From the NCBI RefSeq assembly GCF_034190915.1, contig NW_026947493.1, positions 43,456,501 to 43,520,500 of the forward strand: a stretch of 64,000 nt of DNA, read 5' to 3'. Position numbers and translations under genes: made by a program. This stretch comes from Cavia porcellus (Eukaryota; Chordata; Mammalia; Rodentia; Caviidae). Shown piece after piece: positions 35,441 through 48,825 of this stretch. The notes beneath the pieces were generated by a model, which saw nothing but the letters and a program-made list of their open reading frames with translations, was not told where the DNA came from and searched no databases. Numbering within the stretch: position 1 is the stretch's first letter; each line of letters begins with the position of its first letter.

Positions 35441-37915
35441 TTATCTCCTTGTCTATAGCAGTTTTGTTTATACTATCACATCTAATACAATCCAATAAGA
35501 TACAACATGTTAAGACCGATGGAGACAGAAGAACAAACTATTTGGTATTTATACATGTGAGTTTGATTTATTTCGCTTATGAGTATGGTCTCAAGCTGCA
35601 TCCATTTATTTATAAATATCTCAATGTGATCATTCTTTATAGCTAAGTAGTACTCTATTGTATAAAAATACCACAACTTTTTTATCCATTCCTCAGTTTA
35701 TGGACACTTAGGTTGTTTCCAAGATCTGGCTATTATAAATTGTGCTGCTATAAACATGGGTGCACATATATCACTGTGGTATGATGTTTTCAGTTCTTCT
35801 GGTAATATGCCTAGAAGTGGAATAGCTGGGTCAAATGGGACTTCCAATCCCAGCTTTTTGAGAAATCTCCAGACTGACTTCCACCATGGTTGCACCAGTC
35901 TACACTTCCACCAACAATGCAGGAGAATTCCTTTTTCCCCACAGCCTCTCCAGCATTTGTTGTTGGTGGTTTTCTTGATCCTGGTCATTCTTTCAGGAGT
36001 GAGGTGGAATCTCAGTGTGGTTTTAATTTACATTTCTCTAATGAGTAACGATATGAACATTTTTTCATGTATCTATTTGCCATTTGTAGTTCTTCATCTG
36101 AGAATTGTGTATTCATCTCAGATGCCCATTTTTGGATTGGATCTTCGAATTTTGGGGGTCTGATTTTTTTAAATTCCTGCTATGCTTTAGACAGAAGTCC
36201 TTTGCCTGAGGGACAGTTCACTAAGACTTTTTTCCCAGTTTGTGGGTTTTCTTTTCACAATGCTAGAGATTTCTTTTGACATGCAGAAGCTTTTTAATGA
36301 GAGGTGATCCTAGTTACTGATTCTGGGAAGTATTTCCCATGCGGTTTGAGTCCTGTTCATGAATTCTCTACCTACCCCTATGTCTTCAAGGTTTTTACCC
36401 AATTTGTCTTCCAATAGATTTAGTGTTTCTGTTTTAATATTCAGATCTTTGATCTATTTAGATTTTAATTTAGTATATGATGATAGGCATAATTCTAGTC
36501 TCAGTTTTCAGCATATAAAGAGCCAGTTTTTCCAGCACCATTTATTAGAGAGACTGTCGTTGTTCCAGTGAACATGTTTGGCCCCTTTATCAAAGATAAG
36601 GTGGTTGAGTATGTTTGTAGTTGTGGTTGTATCTTGTAATCTATTCCATTGATCTTCAGATCTGTTTTTATTCCAGTACCATGTTGATTTTACTATAGTT
36701 GCTTTGTACTATAACTTCAAGTCAGGGATTGTGATGCCTCCTGCCTTGCCTTTGTTGCTTACAACTGTCTTTGCTATTCTATGTCTCTTCTCATTCCAGA
36801 TGAAATTTAGGAGTGATTTCTCTAGATCTCTGAGCTATGTTGACGCTATTTTTATTGGGATTTCATTGAATCTGTATAACAGTTTTGGGAGAATGGCCAT
36901 TTTCACAATATTTATTCTTCCTATCCATGAGCAAGGGATGTCTTTCCACTTTCTGAGATCCTCTTCAATTTCTTTTTTCAGTGTATTATAATTTTCCTTG
37001 TATAGGTCTTGTCATGGTTTATGCCTGTGTCCCCCAGGCCTCATGAATTTGCATTGTGCATTTGTGATGGTTTATTGTCTAGTGCTTGGATTGATGGTGT
37101 CAGTGCTCCACCTACATAGGGGTGGAGCCAGGATGTGATGTAATGGCAGGAAGATGTGTCTTGCTTTTTGCTGGTTCCTGCTTGCTGTTTGCAGCTGCCA
37201 TGAACTGCAGCCCAGCCATGCCTACCTGCTTTGGAGCCAACTGAGTGTGGACTGAAACCTCCAAAACCTGTAAGAAATAAATCTTTCCTTTCCTAACTTG
37301 GGCTTCAGTTATTTTGTCTCAGCAACAAGTAAAAAGTAACTAAGACAGGTCTTTCACTTCTTTCTTGAGAGTAATTCCTAAATATTTCATTTTTTTTGGT
37401 TGCTAGTGTGAAGGGTGTAGATTCTCTTATTTCTCTCTCTGTGATCTTCTTGTTAGTGTATAGGAATGCTATTGATTTTTGAGCATTGATTTTGTATCCA
37501 GCTACATTGCTGAATTTATTTATTATATCTAAGAGTCTTTCAATGGAGTTTTAGGGTCTTCATGGTAGAGTATCATGTCATCTGCAAATAATGATAATTT
37601 AACTTTTTCTTTTCTTATCTTTACCCCTTTTATTTCTCTCTCTTATCTAATTGCTCTGGCTAGTATTTCCATACTATATTAAATAGGAGCAGTGATAAGG
37701 GACATCCTTGTCTTGTGCCTGATTTTAAGCTAAAGGCCTTCAGTTTTTGGCCAGTTAGTATGATACTGGCTGTTGGTTTGTCATAGATGGCCTTTATTAT
37801 ATTGAGGTAAAGACCATCTATTCCAATTTTCTGTAATGTTCTTATCATAAATGAATATTGGATCTTATCAAAAGCTTTTTCTGCATCTATAGAAATGAGT
37901 TCTATTCTCTTTAAA
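35441..37915 (-). mobile_element. L1 ORF2 C-terminal two-thirds (minus), LTR inside
   Basis: Minus frames include MWYFYTIEYYLAIKNDHIEI (C terminus), NKCWRGCGEKGILLHCWWKC (Cys-rich end region), VQPWWKSVWRFLKKLGLE, and [20 protein letters not shown] (RT palm). Best-preserved ORF2 in the window, still with frame breaks. A MaLR LTR (37010-37347) interrupts it; 5'-truncated near 37915. Confidence 0.88.
37010..37347 (+). mobile_element. MaLR-type solo LTR with 5-bp target duplication
   Basis: 338 bases, TGTCATGGTTTATGCCTGTG to AAGTAACTAAGACA. GGTCT on both sides (37005-37009 and 37348-37352) is the 5-bp duplication expected of ERVL-type integrases. The internal order matches the LTRs at 3190 and 13005 (GGAGCCAACTGAGTG, AATAAATC). 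Confidence 0.9.
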
Positions 37916-38029
37916 ATAAAAAACAATTTAAAGAAAAAGAAAATCAGTTGGTCTGGAGATCTTGGTTTTTGAACAGGTTCATATATCACTGTAAAAAGGA
38001 ATATGGTATAAAGTTATATACTATTTTGT

Positions 38030-38255
38030 TTATTTTTTGAAATGGTGACATTGTTATCGCTCAGGTTAGTCTCAAATTCATGGCTTAAATGATCCTCCAG
38101 TGGTAAAGTAATATAGTTTTATTTATTTTTATTCATTTATCTTTTGGGATGATATGTCTCTGTTGTTGTCCAGAGTAATCTCAAATGATCCTCCTGCTTT
38201 TGCCTCCTAACTAGTTGGAACTACATGTATGCCCCAGCATGCCCAGCTTTTAAAT
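38030..38255 (-). mobile_element. B1-like SINE remnants, two in a row
   Basis: Both 38030-38100 (GGTTAGTCTCAAATTCATGG) and 38140-38255 (GTCCAGAGTAATCTCAAATG, CTTTTGCCTCCTAACTAGTT) are minus-oriented, decayed copies. Confidence 0.6.
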
Positions 38256-38522
38256 GTCTAGGATATATAGATATAGATATACACCAAACTATTTAATCAT
38301 GGCTATTTCTTGGTGGTGGGGTTTTGAATGTTTTTTCTCTATTTTATTAGTCTTTTTAAAAAATGATAAAATTATAAATTTCAAGTTCATTTTGGATCCT
38401 GCTGTTCATGGGGTTGAAAACCACTTTGTGTCTGCTGTTAAAAATTATTTGAATAATTAATTTTTAATGAAACCAGTTAATTTTAAGGGAAGGTATTCTC
38501 TCATTAAAATGTGAAATATATA

Positions 38523-38636
38523 CCAGGCATGGTGGCACGTGCCTGTAATCCCAGCACTAACGAAGATGAGGAAGGAGGATTGTCATGAGTTAGGGCCAGC
38601 CTGGACTACAGAGTGAGATGCCACCTCAAAAAACAA
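38523..38636 (+). mobile_element. B1-like SINE
   Basis: ACCAGGCATGGTGGCACGTG, CTGTAATCCCAGCAC, TAGGGCCAGCCTGGACTACA. Confidence 0.85.
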
Positions 38637-38639
38637 GAT

Positions 38640-39163
38640 GTGAAATTTAACTCCTGTCTAGCGGCACCCAGTATTAAACACCCATCTGTGTATTTTCCAA
38701 TGTGGCAGAAGTTTGGCAAACTACAAGAAAAACATATCTTCAATACAGTACCATGTTTGTTAAGTTCAGCATAAAATACTCTGAAGATTTATATGTTGAC
38801 AGATGTTAGGGAAACTTTTATTTGCAAAAAAAATGTGTCATGAAGTCTCAAGAATAATTTTTAAAGGCAATTTTGGAAGAATGATGCTAAGAAGCACATT
38901 TTGAAAAGCCTAGCTGAGTTTCCAAGTAAGTTTAGACAGAAACATGCTTTCTGTTTCACTTATCGGTCTATGTTAATATTTCATGAGTATGTACTGCACA
39001 GCTCTGTAGAAAGCACAAAGCGAATGATTAGTTACCTTTCATTTAGAAACCAAGAAATTAAAAGGCCCAGACGTGTATCATCATAACTCCATACAGAAAA
39101 TTACCATTTATTTGATTTAATGACTCTTTATTTCAATCTTGCAAGATTGGTGAATATTAATGA
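38640..39163. other. No recognised gene or repeat
   Basis: AT-rich, unique-looking; a 61-codon plus ORF (38901-39086) has no support. Confidence 0.4.
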
Positions 39164-39751
39164 TGTGGTAGGTAGATTTCAAGGTGAGCTCAATAATCAC
39201 ACTTTCTGGTATCTGTGCTTTTGTGTGGTTTTCTCTTTTTGTGTGTTAACTTGTCCTGGTGACCTGTTCTAGCCAAAAGGAATAAGGTGAAATTGATAAG
39301 ATGTCATTTCCATGATTAGGTTATAAAAGATTATGATTTGTGCCTTAATGTCAAGCTTTGTTGTATTTGTGACTTGCACTGTTTGATAAGGGGAACTCCA
39401 ATTTAGGAAAGCCCATGTTGTAAGAACATGAGGGTGGTACAGTATTGAAGATATGTTTTTCTTGTAGTCTGCCAATTTAGGAAAATCCATGTTGCAAGAA
39501 TGTGAGTGTGGTCACTGAGATACACAGTCCCATAAAAATATTAACAACTCTTTGGGCTGAAAAACTGATCCTGGGTTGAACTTTCAGATGAGACCTTACA
39601 GCTAGCCAGTACTTTATTATAGAGGTGGATGAGACCCTGAAGCAGAGGACTCGGATTTCTGGCCCAGGAAATCTCTGAAATAATAAGTATGTTGTTTTAA
39701 TCCACTGTTTTGATAATTTGTTATGTAGCAGTAAATAAGGCCGAGTAATGG
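39164..39751 (+). mobile_element. MLT1-like MaLR LTR with internal duplication
   Basis: Starts TGTGGTAGGTAGATTTCAAG as MLT1 LTRs do and ends with GAAATAATAAGTATGTTGTT, TTGTTATGTAGCAGTAAATA. Contains a tandem duplication: CCAATTTAGGAAAGCCCATG (about 39400) and CCAATTTAGGAAAATCCATG (about 39472). Confidence 0.8.
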
Positions 39752-39904
39752 AATATTTCCTTAGTAAGAAATTATTCAGAAATTTGGGACATAATCCCTA
39801 TTTTGATAAACATTCTAAATGTCTTAGAGGAACAATGGAAGAGCTTGACTTTGTAGAGGAGGAGAAAGGCTGAAGAAAGCAGAAACCAAGAGTGAAAAGC
39901 GAGT

Positions 39905-40020
39905 TGCTGTTTTCAAAGGGTCTCACTATGTAGCCCAATTTGGCTTTGAACCCTCAGAGATCCTCTTGCCTTGGTCTCCTAATTGCTGGAATTTCTGGAT
40001 GATTATGTGAGCTCCTGCCA
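39905..40020 (-). mobile_element. B1-like SINE, decayed
   Basis: AAAGGGTCTCACTATGTAGC, CTTGCCTTGGTCTCCTAATT. Confidence 0.65.
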
Positions 40021-40560
40021 TCATGGCTGCAGTCCAGGTAGATGAAGAAATGAGCTTGAACCAAGGCTTATGTTGAACTGTGTGCATTGGTAGGGCCATC
40101 CATGAGGACCACTATGAAAACCTTCTAGGCTGGCCATTAAGTAGCTGATGGCCCCTAGCACTCCCCACTCCTGCTCAGCTCCAGGGATCACCTAGATCAC
40201 ACTAGATCACTCCAACCTAGAGTTGGAGCCTTCCAGGCCAGGCTGCCTTTTCCCTGGCAGAAGCAGATTGTGAATGTCTGAATGTTTATATTGGTCATCC
40301 CTACCTTTTGAGGATGGTACCAGAAGTCACAAGATGTCACACTGGGAAAGCAGGACCCACGGAAGCAAGGAAGCCACCTCTTACTCCTTGGTCCTGGGTT
40401 TTTTGCATCCTGGTGAGAGAACTCCAACATGGCACCGGTGCCAGTGCAGGAGCCGGGAGGAGTTTATAGCAAAGTGGATGTAGAGAATGCTAGATGGAGA
40501 AGCCATCTGCCTTGAGTGTGACCCTAAATAACTTTTTAAATTTCTTAAAATTTAATTTTA
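40021..40560. other. No recognised gene or repeat
   Basis: Moderate GC, unique-looking. The overlapping ORFs at 40197-40483 on both strands show no domain or splice support. Confidence 0.4.
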
Positions 40561-40564
40561 TTAT

Positions 40565-40722
40565 TATTAGTGTTTTGAGACAGGGTCTCTCTATGTAGTT
40601 CAGGCTAATTTACAGCTGATTGTGGAGCCCAGGCTGGCCTCAAACTCATGGGGATCCTCCTGCCTCAGCCTCCTGAGTATGGGGTGGGGATTATAGGTTT
40701 GCATCACCTTGCATGGCCTGGA
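40565..40722 (-). mobile_element. B1-like SINE
   Basis: TTTTGAGACAGGGTCTCTCT, AGGCTGGCCTCAAACTCATG, TCCTGCCTCAGCCTCCTGAG; target tail in AT-rich DNA. Confidence 0.88.
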
Positions 40723-40724
40723 TA

Positions 40725-42060
40725 TCATTTATGCTCCCAAGAATCAGGAAACCTGAATAATTATCAACATCATACTGAACAGTAACTTTGCGGTGTCTCC
40801 CTGTCCTTTTTAGATAGTCAGTGTCATGTGAGAAGTTTATGGCACAATTCCCGCCTTGAAATTGTACTACTATGATAAAATACATGCCACCAGCAAGGAA
40901 ACAGACCCAACGATCAATGGAACAGATTAGAAGATGCAGAAACAACTCCAGACATACTCAGCCACCTTATCTTTGACAAAGGTGCTAAAAACATTCACTG
41001 GAAGAATGATAGCCTCTCTAATAAATGGTACTGGAAAAACTGGCTTTGCACATTCTGAAGATTAAAATTAGACTCATATCACCATACATTATACTAAAAT
41101 CAAAATAGACCAAAGATCTAAATATTAAAATAGAAATATTAAATTTGCTGAAACATAGAAATGGTGAAACTTGAAGACATTGGTGTAGGGAAAGACTTTA
41201 TGAATAAAACCCTGATCACACAGGAACTATGACAAAGAATCAGCAACTGGGATCTCATTAAAGTTTTTTCACAGCAAGAGAAACCACTAACATAGTGAAT
41301 AGACAACCCAAATGTTTGCCAGCTGTTCCTCAGACAAAGGATTACTATCAAGAACATATAAAGAACTTTAAAAAGTGAGACCTCCTAGATTTAAAGATCC
41401 AATCCAGAAATAGGCATCTGAGATAAATATATACTTCTCAGATGATGAAATATAAATAGAAAACAAATATATTAAGAAATGTCCCATATCATGGGTTATT
41501 TAAGAGATGTAAATTAAAACAACACTGAGATTTATCTCGTTCCAGAAAGAATAGGTATTATAAAAAAAAATCAACCAATAACAAATACTGGTGGAGCTGG
41601 GGGGAAAAAGGAACACTTCTCCACTGCTGGTGGGAGTGTAGACTGGTGTAACCACTGTGGAAATCATTGTGGCGATTCCTCAAAAAACTAGGGTTAGAAG
41701 TCCCATTTGACCCAGCTATTCCTCATTTGGGTATTTTCTAGGAAGAATTAAAAGTATATGTGCACTCATGTTTATAGCAGCACAATTTGTAATAGCAACA
41801 TTTTGGGAACAACCCAAATGTTCATCAATCAAGGAATACATAAAAAAGATGTGATCTTTTTATAAAATGGAGTATGACTCAGCTATAAAAAGGATAGGAT
41901 GCAACTCAAGTTCACACTCCTAAGTGAAATAAATCAGACTCATATGTGTAAACATCAAATTGTCTTCCTAGTATGAGAAGCTGAACAAGTGAATAAGATG
42001 TTATAAGTGTTATAAATGTATATTAATTCTGGAGATAATGTTATGTTAACCTTCCAATGT
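40725..42060 (+). mobile_element. L1 ORF2 3'-end fragment (plus)
   Basis: ORF2 C-terminal debris: AACGATCAATGGAACAGATT, CTGGTGTAACCACTGTGGAA, CATGTTTATAGCAGCACAAT; several stops. Confidence 0.82.
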
Positions 42061-42384
42061 TTTTCTTTCTTTTCAAAATTGTTTTAATGATTTTGAGATT
42101 TTTGCATTTTCATATCAATTTTTTAAAAGACTGCCAATTTAAAAAAAACTGGAACTATCATTTAAAGTAGATTATTAGATCAAGTTTTGGAAAATTATCT
42201 TCAAGTGCTTCACCTTAAATTGTTTCTCGAAATCATCAATTTCACTGCAATGTATGCAAGAATTTTGTGTATAGGCCTTATAAATTTTGTGGTGAGATTT
42301 ATTACTATTCCCTATTTTAATACTCTTGTAAATGATATGTTTTGTTTTTGTCACCATGAAGTGGTAGTACAGTTGTTTTTCAGT

Positions 42385-42480
42385 ATTTATTTATTAATTT
42401 ATGTATTGGTACTGGGGATGAACACATGATCTTGCACTTGCCAGACAGGCTTTTGTGCACTGAGCTATATCCCCAGCCCC
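42385..42480 (-). mobile_element. ID-like SINE
   Basis: Minus-strand GGGGCTGGGGATATAGCTCA, ACAAAAGCCTGTCTGGCAAG, then CATCCCCAGTACCAATA. Confidence 0.85.
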
Positions 42481-42489
42481 AACAAACAC

Positions 42490-44000
42490 TATTTTATAAA
42501 AAAAAGTCTTAGAGGAGTGATTAATTAGAGGAGATTAATTAGAGGAGAGATATTAAATAATTATAAAACATGGTAGCTTACTGGAACATAAAGTTTCCCA
42601 ATGAACAACTGTATGCACAACTAGAAGCTGAAAACAATCCACACGAAGCCCTTTTGGTTACAGATGAAACATTTTTCCATTCCTGATTTCTGTAAGCTGT
42701 AGATAATCATTTGAAAGTTTCTATCAGAGATATGAGGAGCCTTCTAATGCCATAATGTATATAATATGGGCTCCAGTAATAAATATTAGTAACTGATTAA
42801 TGTAATTTATTATATAATGTATTCTATAAATATAAATGACTATGTAGGTTAGATATCAAAAACCTGTGACATGTCTTCTGCATTTTAGACCCATGCATCT
42901 GACTTCTAAATATTCAATCTACCTGTATATGAATCTCCTAGAGGAAAACTCACTGTCCAAAATTGAATTCGTTTCTATCCTGTACACATCTGATATGCTT
43001 TCGCTAGCTCCTTTCTGTCTCACAGTCCATCCTGCTACATAAAGTAGAGCCTGACAGCCATTCTGAGTAGGCTCTCATGTGCTATCCCCACTCAATCAAG
43101 TCCGTTTAACCCTGGAAATGACTCAAATTTAGCTGTGTTTCTACTGCCTCTGTCATTATCTAAGAATATTGGGAAAGGGCTTTGTCAAGTTCTATTATTT
43201 TTAGTTCTATATTTGAATAAAGATTTTTCACAGCTTCCTTTGTATTAAATATTTGTTAAACATAACATGTTTTCTAAAATGTTTCCCTTTCATTCTCCAG
43301 TAGATGGTCATTATGAGACATGGCTGTAAATTAAACGACCTGAGCCAAAAATCAGTTTCATTACCTTAAAGGCTCATTTGTATCAGTTATAATAAAAAGG
43401 TAATTTCTGAAAAATATTTTGTAAACATTGCCATTGACATTCTAATTTAATGTTTTGTCTTTATTTCTGAAATGTTTATTGTCAATTTAATTGAACACTT
43501 TAGTTTTTCAGGAATGATTTGTCAGAAATGGACTTATACTTTTAGAAAAAATTTAGGTTAACAGAGAAAAATTTTTGATTAAGTTGCAGAAACAGTTTAT
43601 ATTTTAGGAGTTTAAGAAAAGCCCATCTCTTAGTAGAGACCAAGACTTTGCTTAAATTTATCAGGCCAATAATAAGTTCAGCAAGAGTTTAATTAGTTGG
43701 TGATGGATTGAGGCTAAGAGTGAACTCAGCAATGTAACATAATCTATCTTCATGTCTTTCAAAGTAATTTGTGAAAATAAGCAAAAACATCTTATGTATC
43801 TATGTACATGTAATTGGTTCTTTTTTTTTTTTAAATTGGCTCCCATGTACTATGTTTTGGTCAGCTTGTTTGAAAGGAGTTCCACTCCTTCATGCTTATT
43901 TTTGAAAATTGCTGGTGCTTTCTTGTTAGTGTGTGATTTTGTGCCGATTTCTGTCTTAGTGATTGTTGAAAAGTAAAGCATTTCACTATATTTATTTATT
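42490..44000. other. No recognised gene or repeat
   Basis: Long AT-rich stretch, intergenic or within a PPP1R42 5' intron. No exon-like open frame with splice sites was found. Confidence 0.45.
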
Positions 44001-44009
44001 TTATTTGTT

Positions 44010-44109
44010 TTTTGTTATTGTTGTTTTTGTTTCTGATACTGGGAATGAAACTCAGGACCTTGCACTTGTCGGGCAGGTGCTTGCGCAGCTGAACTATATC
44101 ACTTGCCCT
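44010..44109 (-). mobile_element. ID-like SINE, diverged
   Basis: Minus-strand GGGCAAGTGATATAGTTCAG, CAAGCACCTGCCCGACAAGT, and CCCAGTATCAGAAACA. Confidence 0.75.
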
Positions 44110-47100
44110 GTTTTATGTTTTGAGAAAGAAATTAATTTTATAATCTCAAATTTCCATAAAAAAGACATGGACATATTTTATTTTCCTGAAAACACATATT
44201 ATTGATAGTTCTTAGAGGCAAGTTGAAAATGTCCAGTACCTTTATTTCTTCCTGAGGAAATATTTATCATGTGTCTATCATCCCTACTTCCATGCTATTA
44301 AGAAGGGACATCGAACAAGTACGTAAGTCAGTAACAAGATAATTTCAGCTTATGGTAAATTCTGTGTCAAAAACAAATAGGGTGAGAAGGACAGGTGTTA
44401 CTGGAGTGTAGAAGTGGAGCAGAGGAAGGGAAAGGGAGAAACAGGCAAGGCCTCTGCGGAGACAGGCATCTGAGCAGACTAGAAGAATGAGCGAGGCTTC
44501 TCAGAGATCTTCTCAGCCTTCTACGTGTCAGTTTCGGGATTTGGAGGAGGAAAGACCTGGGTAAATTTAAGGGCCCAGAAGACAACGTGGTTGGAGCATA
44601 GTGAGGGAGAAAGAATGGAATGAGAAGGGAGGAACTAGATCTTGAAGTAGTTAGGCCACAGTGAGAATCTGGGGATACTGGCAGAAAAACAAAAAGAAAA
44701 AGGAGAACCAAAAAAACAAAGCAAAGGACAACAACTATAAAACCATACAAAATAGTAGAAGTGAAACGTAAATAGAAAAAAAAATAGAGATGTGTTACAT
44801 AAGTATGTGTATGCGTTACTTATCTATATCAATGATTATGGTGAACATAATTATTATGAATTGCAAACATGTACTGTATTAAGAAAAATTAAAAGTTAGA
44901 CAATGACAAAAAAAGGAATTTGAGTTTTTCTATCTAACAGCATGTATGTCCTAAGTCAGAATACAAATCTTCCTTTTGTTAATAGGAAAAAATAATTTTA
45001 TTTCATTTTATTTAGAGTTTGAAGGAGAAAGTAGTTGCTACTTCCAGCTAAAATTCAAAATCTTGGTGTAAATTTAATGCTCTTGTGCTATGGTATTAAT
45101 GTAAACAAAAATTAAAAATATGAAGTAGCAAATTAGAAGAACAAAACTGAATCATACATTAAACATTTATTTGAAGATGAATTCATACCAACTAATTTTT
45201 CAAGAAGATAAATTGTTTAAAGTAATGATTAGCAAAAGTAGACCTATTCATAGTTTTATGATATTTATAATCCTCTAAAACCTAACAAGAAGATCAAATG
45301 TAACTCTATTCTAGACAGTATACTTCTTTATGTACATGCCTCTCAGGTTTCAAAAAGTACAACTGTAGTTCATCAAAATGTACCCCAAGGCACAATACCA
45401 TTTTACTCAGTCATTAGAAAGTTTAGCATAATTGCTAAGTATAATCCAAAGAAAATATAAGTACTGACATTAGGGACTCTCCAATTTGTTAGGCAATTGT
45501 TCCACAATTTTTGGCACCAAGATAATCCACATGTTGAAAAAGCAATTAATCATTGGTGTTAGTTATCAAGCTATGGTTTTAGCTGTTTCCTCCTAAATTT
45601 GATCCTAAATGACAGAGTTCTTTATTTTATTTTTGTAATATTCTGACTTCTGAGATCAAAAGTTTAAGTATGCCAATCTAGTCATAGTTGACCTGACTTT
45701 TATGTTATGTTTTCTAAAATAAGTACATTATAATTTTACATTCGCATAGATGAATGATACTTCTGCTGCTAATATTTAGATAAAAGTTATAGAAACTTGT
45801 AGAAATTTAGAGAAGGATTACTTCAGAAATTACTTGAAATTCTTAAACTAGCATTTTGGCTCCAAGAAGGTCATTTTATTTGTGCTTGGAACTAACATTG
45901 AAAATAGGCCAAAAGAAGAGAAGACACAACTGGATTTTCATTTTCCTAAGTAATATTTGGCAAACACAATAGACACATCAATTATTAAACAGTGATGATA
46001 TAATTACTCAATCATAATTTAAACCTAATTATCTTTTAGCTATTTTACATCATAAAGATAAGCAAAAATATGAACTATTATTCTCTGTATTTTCCTATCC
46101 TCAAAAACAAAACAAACAAAAATCACATTGCTCACCAATATGTATGTCTTAAATTATATTTAAAACAATCCAGAAATAGAAAAGGAAACCTTGGAAACTT
46201 AACAGTCTGTGTTCAGTTAAGTTTATTTAGCTACATGTGGATACAGTGCAGACTTAGGAATATAAATGAACTCTTCTCTGCATGCATAACTTATGTATGC
46301 ATCTGTACCTTATCACTCACAGAACAGTTTTGGAAACTTAGAATTTCTGCAAAATGCAGCATTGCAACTCCCAATAGTTTCTCTGATTTATTGTAAAGCA
46401 ACTTAGGCTCCTACTCTTCTGTTTGTTTTTAAATTGCTGTACTATTGCGCAGTTTATTATTCTGTTGGGCAGTGCAGTGAGTTTTCAAAGTCCTGAGTAC
46501 CAGCTAGTCACACTGTGACAAGAAATCTTCAGACTTGATCCCTCAAAAGAAGCAATTAATGCTTGGTCCCAGAGTTTATTTCCAAATTTAGAAACAATGA
46601 AATTCAAACTACTACTCTTCTCCTATTGGTTCTTTTTTTCTTAGTGGTACTATTGATTTCAAAATAATTTGTGTGGTGTGTTATTGGCAATTAATAAATA
46701 AAACATGCAAATTGAAGTAATCATCTAGCTGGATAGTGTAACATAAAAAGGGTAGTAAATGCCTAGATTCTCAACAAGATTATACACTGTCTACATCATC
46801 ATGTTGTTAAAATATGTGGAAGTTTCTTTTTCACTTCAGTAGCTCCAAGATAATCCTTTGCAGGAAAAGGTTAAAAACCTCATTTTGTTTATTTATTTTT
46901 TAGAAATCCCATTTTATGAGTTAAGTTCATGATTGATGGCTACAAATTGAACCCTTACTTCCTAAATCTCAATGTTATAAACTGAATCACTTGTAAGAAA
47001 ATGATCACTGAAGTACCTTAAAGATATCTCAAAAATTTCTCTAAAGGACCTTAGTTTTTAATAAAGTAAGTATATTTTAAATAAATGTTCTGGCAGAATG

Positions 47101-47478
47101 GCTGATTGAGGGGACACTGCTGGTTTCCCTGTGGCATCCATTTAACACATTGTGAAATAGTCTTGCATTGTGGGTTTCTGAGCCCATTCCCAGACCCAGG
47201 GGTGGTACTAAACCAACCAGACATATATAATTCCAGGCTGGATGCATGATACAGTTTTCCAAATTAGACCAATCATGGTAAAGTCAGACTCTTGACACTG
47301 GTCAGCAGTTTCTCCCCCTGAAAGGATAGTATAACATGTCACCAGTTTGGGAGAAACCTGCTTGAGGTTTAGGCCAGTTGGGGAGACCAGAGCTGAGAAT
47401 CCTGATAGGAGGTTTAATCCAATTTTACCTAAACTGAATATGGTTCTGCACTATATGAAGTTAAGTTACCCAGTAAAT
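44110..47478. other. 3.4-kb stretch without a recognised gene
   Basis: AT-rich unique-looking DNA, the least repeat-dense part of the window. A purine-rich block at 44370-44720 gives a minus ORF of 127 codons whose Ser/Pro-rich product is compositional. A plus ORF at 46070-46396 has no domain or splice support. 47090-47478 is more GC-rich and could be an old LTR. Confidence 0.45.
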
Positions 47479-47480
47479 TC

Positions 47481-47520
<40 letters not shown>

Positions 47521-47522
47521 TC
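47479..47522 (+). repeat. (TTTC)n microsatellite
   Basis: About ten TTTC units, followed by CCCCTATCCC. Confidence 0.95.
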
Positions 47523-48640
47523 CCCTATCCCTCTGTTTTTGACTACTTCCAACCAAAATCTTGTTACTGACGTAGAGATTTGTCAAAATGATTCCAATAA
47601 AACAAGGACTGAAAAACTTGTCCCCACATATTTCTCTAATGTAAGCACAACTATTTTCTATGCCATCAAGATATCTTAATTGATTAGGCCACCAATATAA
47701 ATTAAATATGGATGACTATATTCAAGTTTCGGAATTAAAACTGCTAGTATGTTTCCACAGTGACTTCAATGAATTCTACTTCTTAACCATTCTTTAACCA
47801 TTAGTGTGTCTGTTAAAGAAATTTCAATCACCTTATCAGTGTACTATGAGGGTGATTTAACCTGGTGTTGATCTGAGTAGAACTAGAGCAGTAAATATAG
47901 ATTTTTGGCTGTGCAGAGATTTCTAGGAAGGTTGCAGAGTGTTGAACAGTGGAGAAAACTTCCCACGATTTGGTGTCCTGATGGTAGAAAATAGCAACAT
48001 GAGGGAGAGAAGGAGGCAAGTGGGTCCCTGGGGCCCAGCAAGGATCTGAAGTGAGACCTGAAACCCATGGGGAGAGTGAAGAGAGAGACCTCAAAAGAGG
48101 AGATGGCAAGTGGCTCTTTTTCCCTGGGCCCTGACTCACTGTGTGGGAGGGACAGTTACAAGGTGCAGACCAATGGTGATTACTTGAAGCCTCCACAGAA
48201 AAATACAGCAGTGGAATGGAGCAGTGGGCACAGAGGGCTGCAGTGTGCTGGTGAGTTATTTGGCCTCAGATGTCTTTCAGAAAAGGGCATTTGGCTGGTA
48301 AATAACTGGGAGAGGAGCCACCTGAGCTTGGAACTCAGAGCAGCTGTGAGCTAGCTCCATCTAGCAGCTGTGTGTCAAGGTGAGGCACAACCAAGTTCAA
48401 GTCATCAAGAGGTCAAGGGGCCAAGTTCAAGCTGACAAATAGCACAGGGACTGCTTCAGGCTGAACAAATCAATTCACAGCCTTATAGTCAGAAGCCAGA
48501 CTGCGCTGCATTGGAACTGAAGATGTAGGCTATCCACTACAGCACCTTAAATATATGGCTGGCTTGTTGGGGTTAGTCAGTATAGAGCTGGTCTCAGTCT
48601 ACCCACTCTAACAGTGACAGCAGAAACATGCCTGAAGTGG
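47523..48640. other. No recognised gene; GC-moderate unidentified sequence
   Basis: 47830-48560 is more GC-rich than its surroundings and carries several overlapping ORFs on both strands, none with a family signature. It might be part of an old LTR element. Confidence 0.35.
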
Positions 48641-48644
48641 ACAT

Positions 48645-48740
48645 TTTCTTCTTCTCCTCTTCCTCTTCCTCCTTCTCTTCCTCTTCCTCCCCTCCTTGTC
48701 CCCTTCCTCTTCCTCCTCCTCCTCCTCCTCCTCCTCCTTC
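48645..48740 (+). repeat. TCC/TTC polypyrimidine tract
   Basis: Imperfect TCTTCC units passing into about eight perfect TCC units. The Arg-rich ORF on the opposite strand is an artefact of this repeat. Confidence 0.93.
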
Positions 48741-48825
48741 TTTTTGTGGTCTTAGGCAACACATCCAGGGCCTTATGTATGAAAGGCAAGAACTCTACCA
48801 CTGAAACACATCTCTAGCCCCCATC
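48741..48825 (-). mobile_element. tRNA-type SINE remnant
   Basis: Minus-strand GGGCTAGAGATGTGTTTCAG, TGGTAGAGTTCTTGCCTTTC resembles the ID/B4 tRNA half. Confidence 0.6.

Noticed and set aside
44367..44750. 127-codon Ser/Pro-rich minus ORF
   Set aside because: Follows from a purine-rich plus strand; no family features.
48577..48801. Arg/Lys-rich minus ORF
   Set aside because: Translation of the TCC microsatellite.
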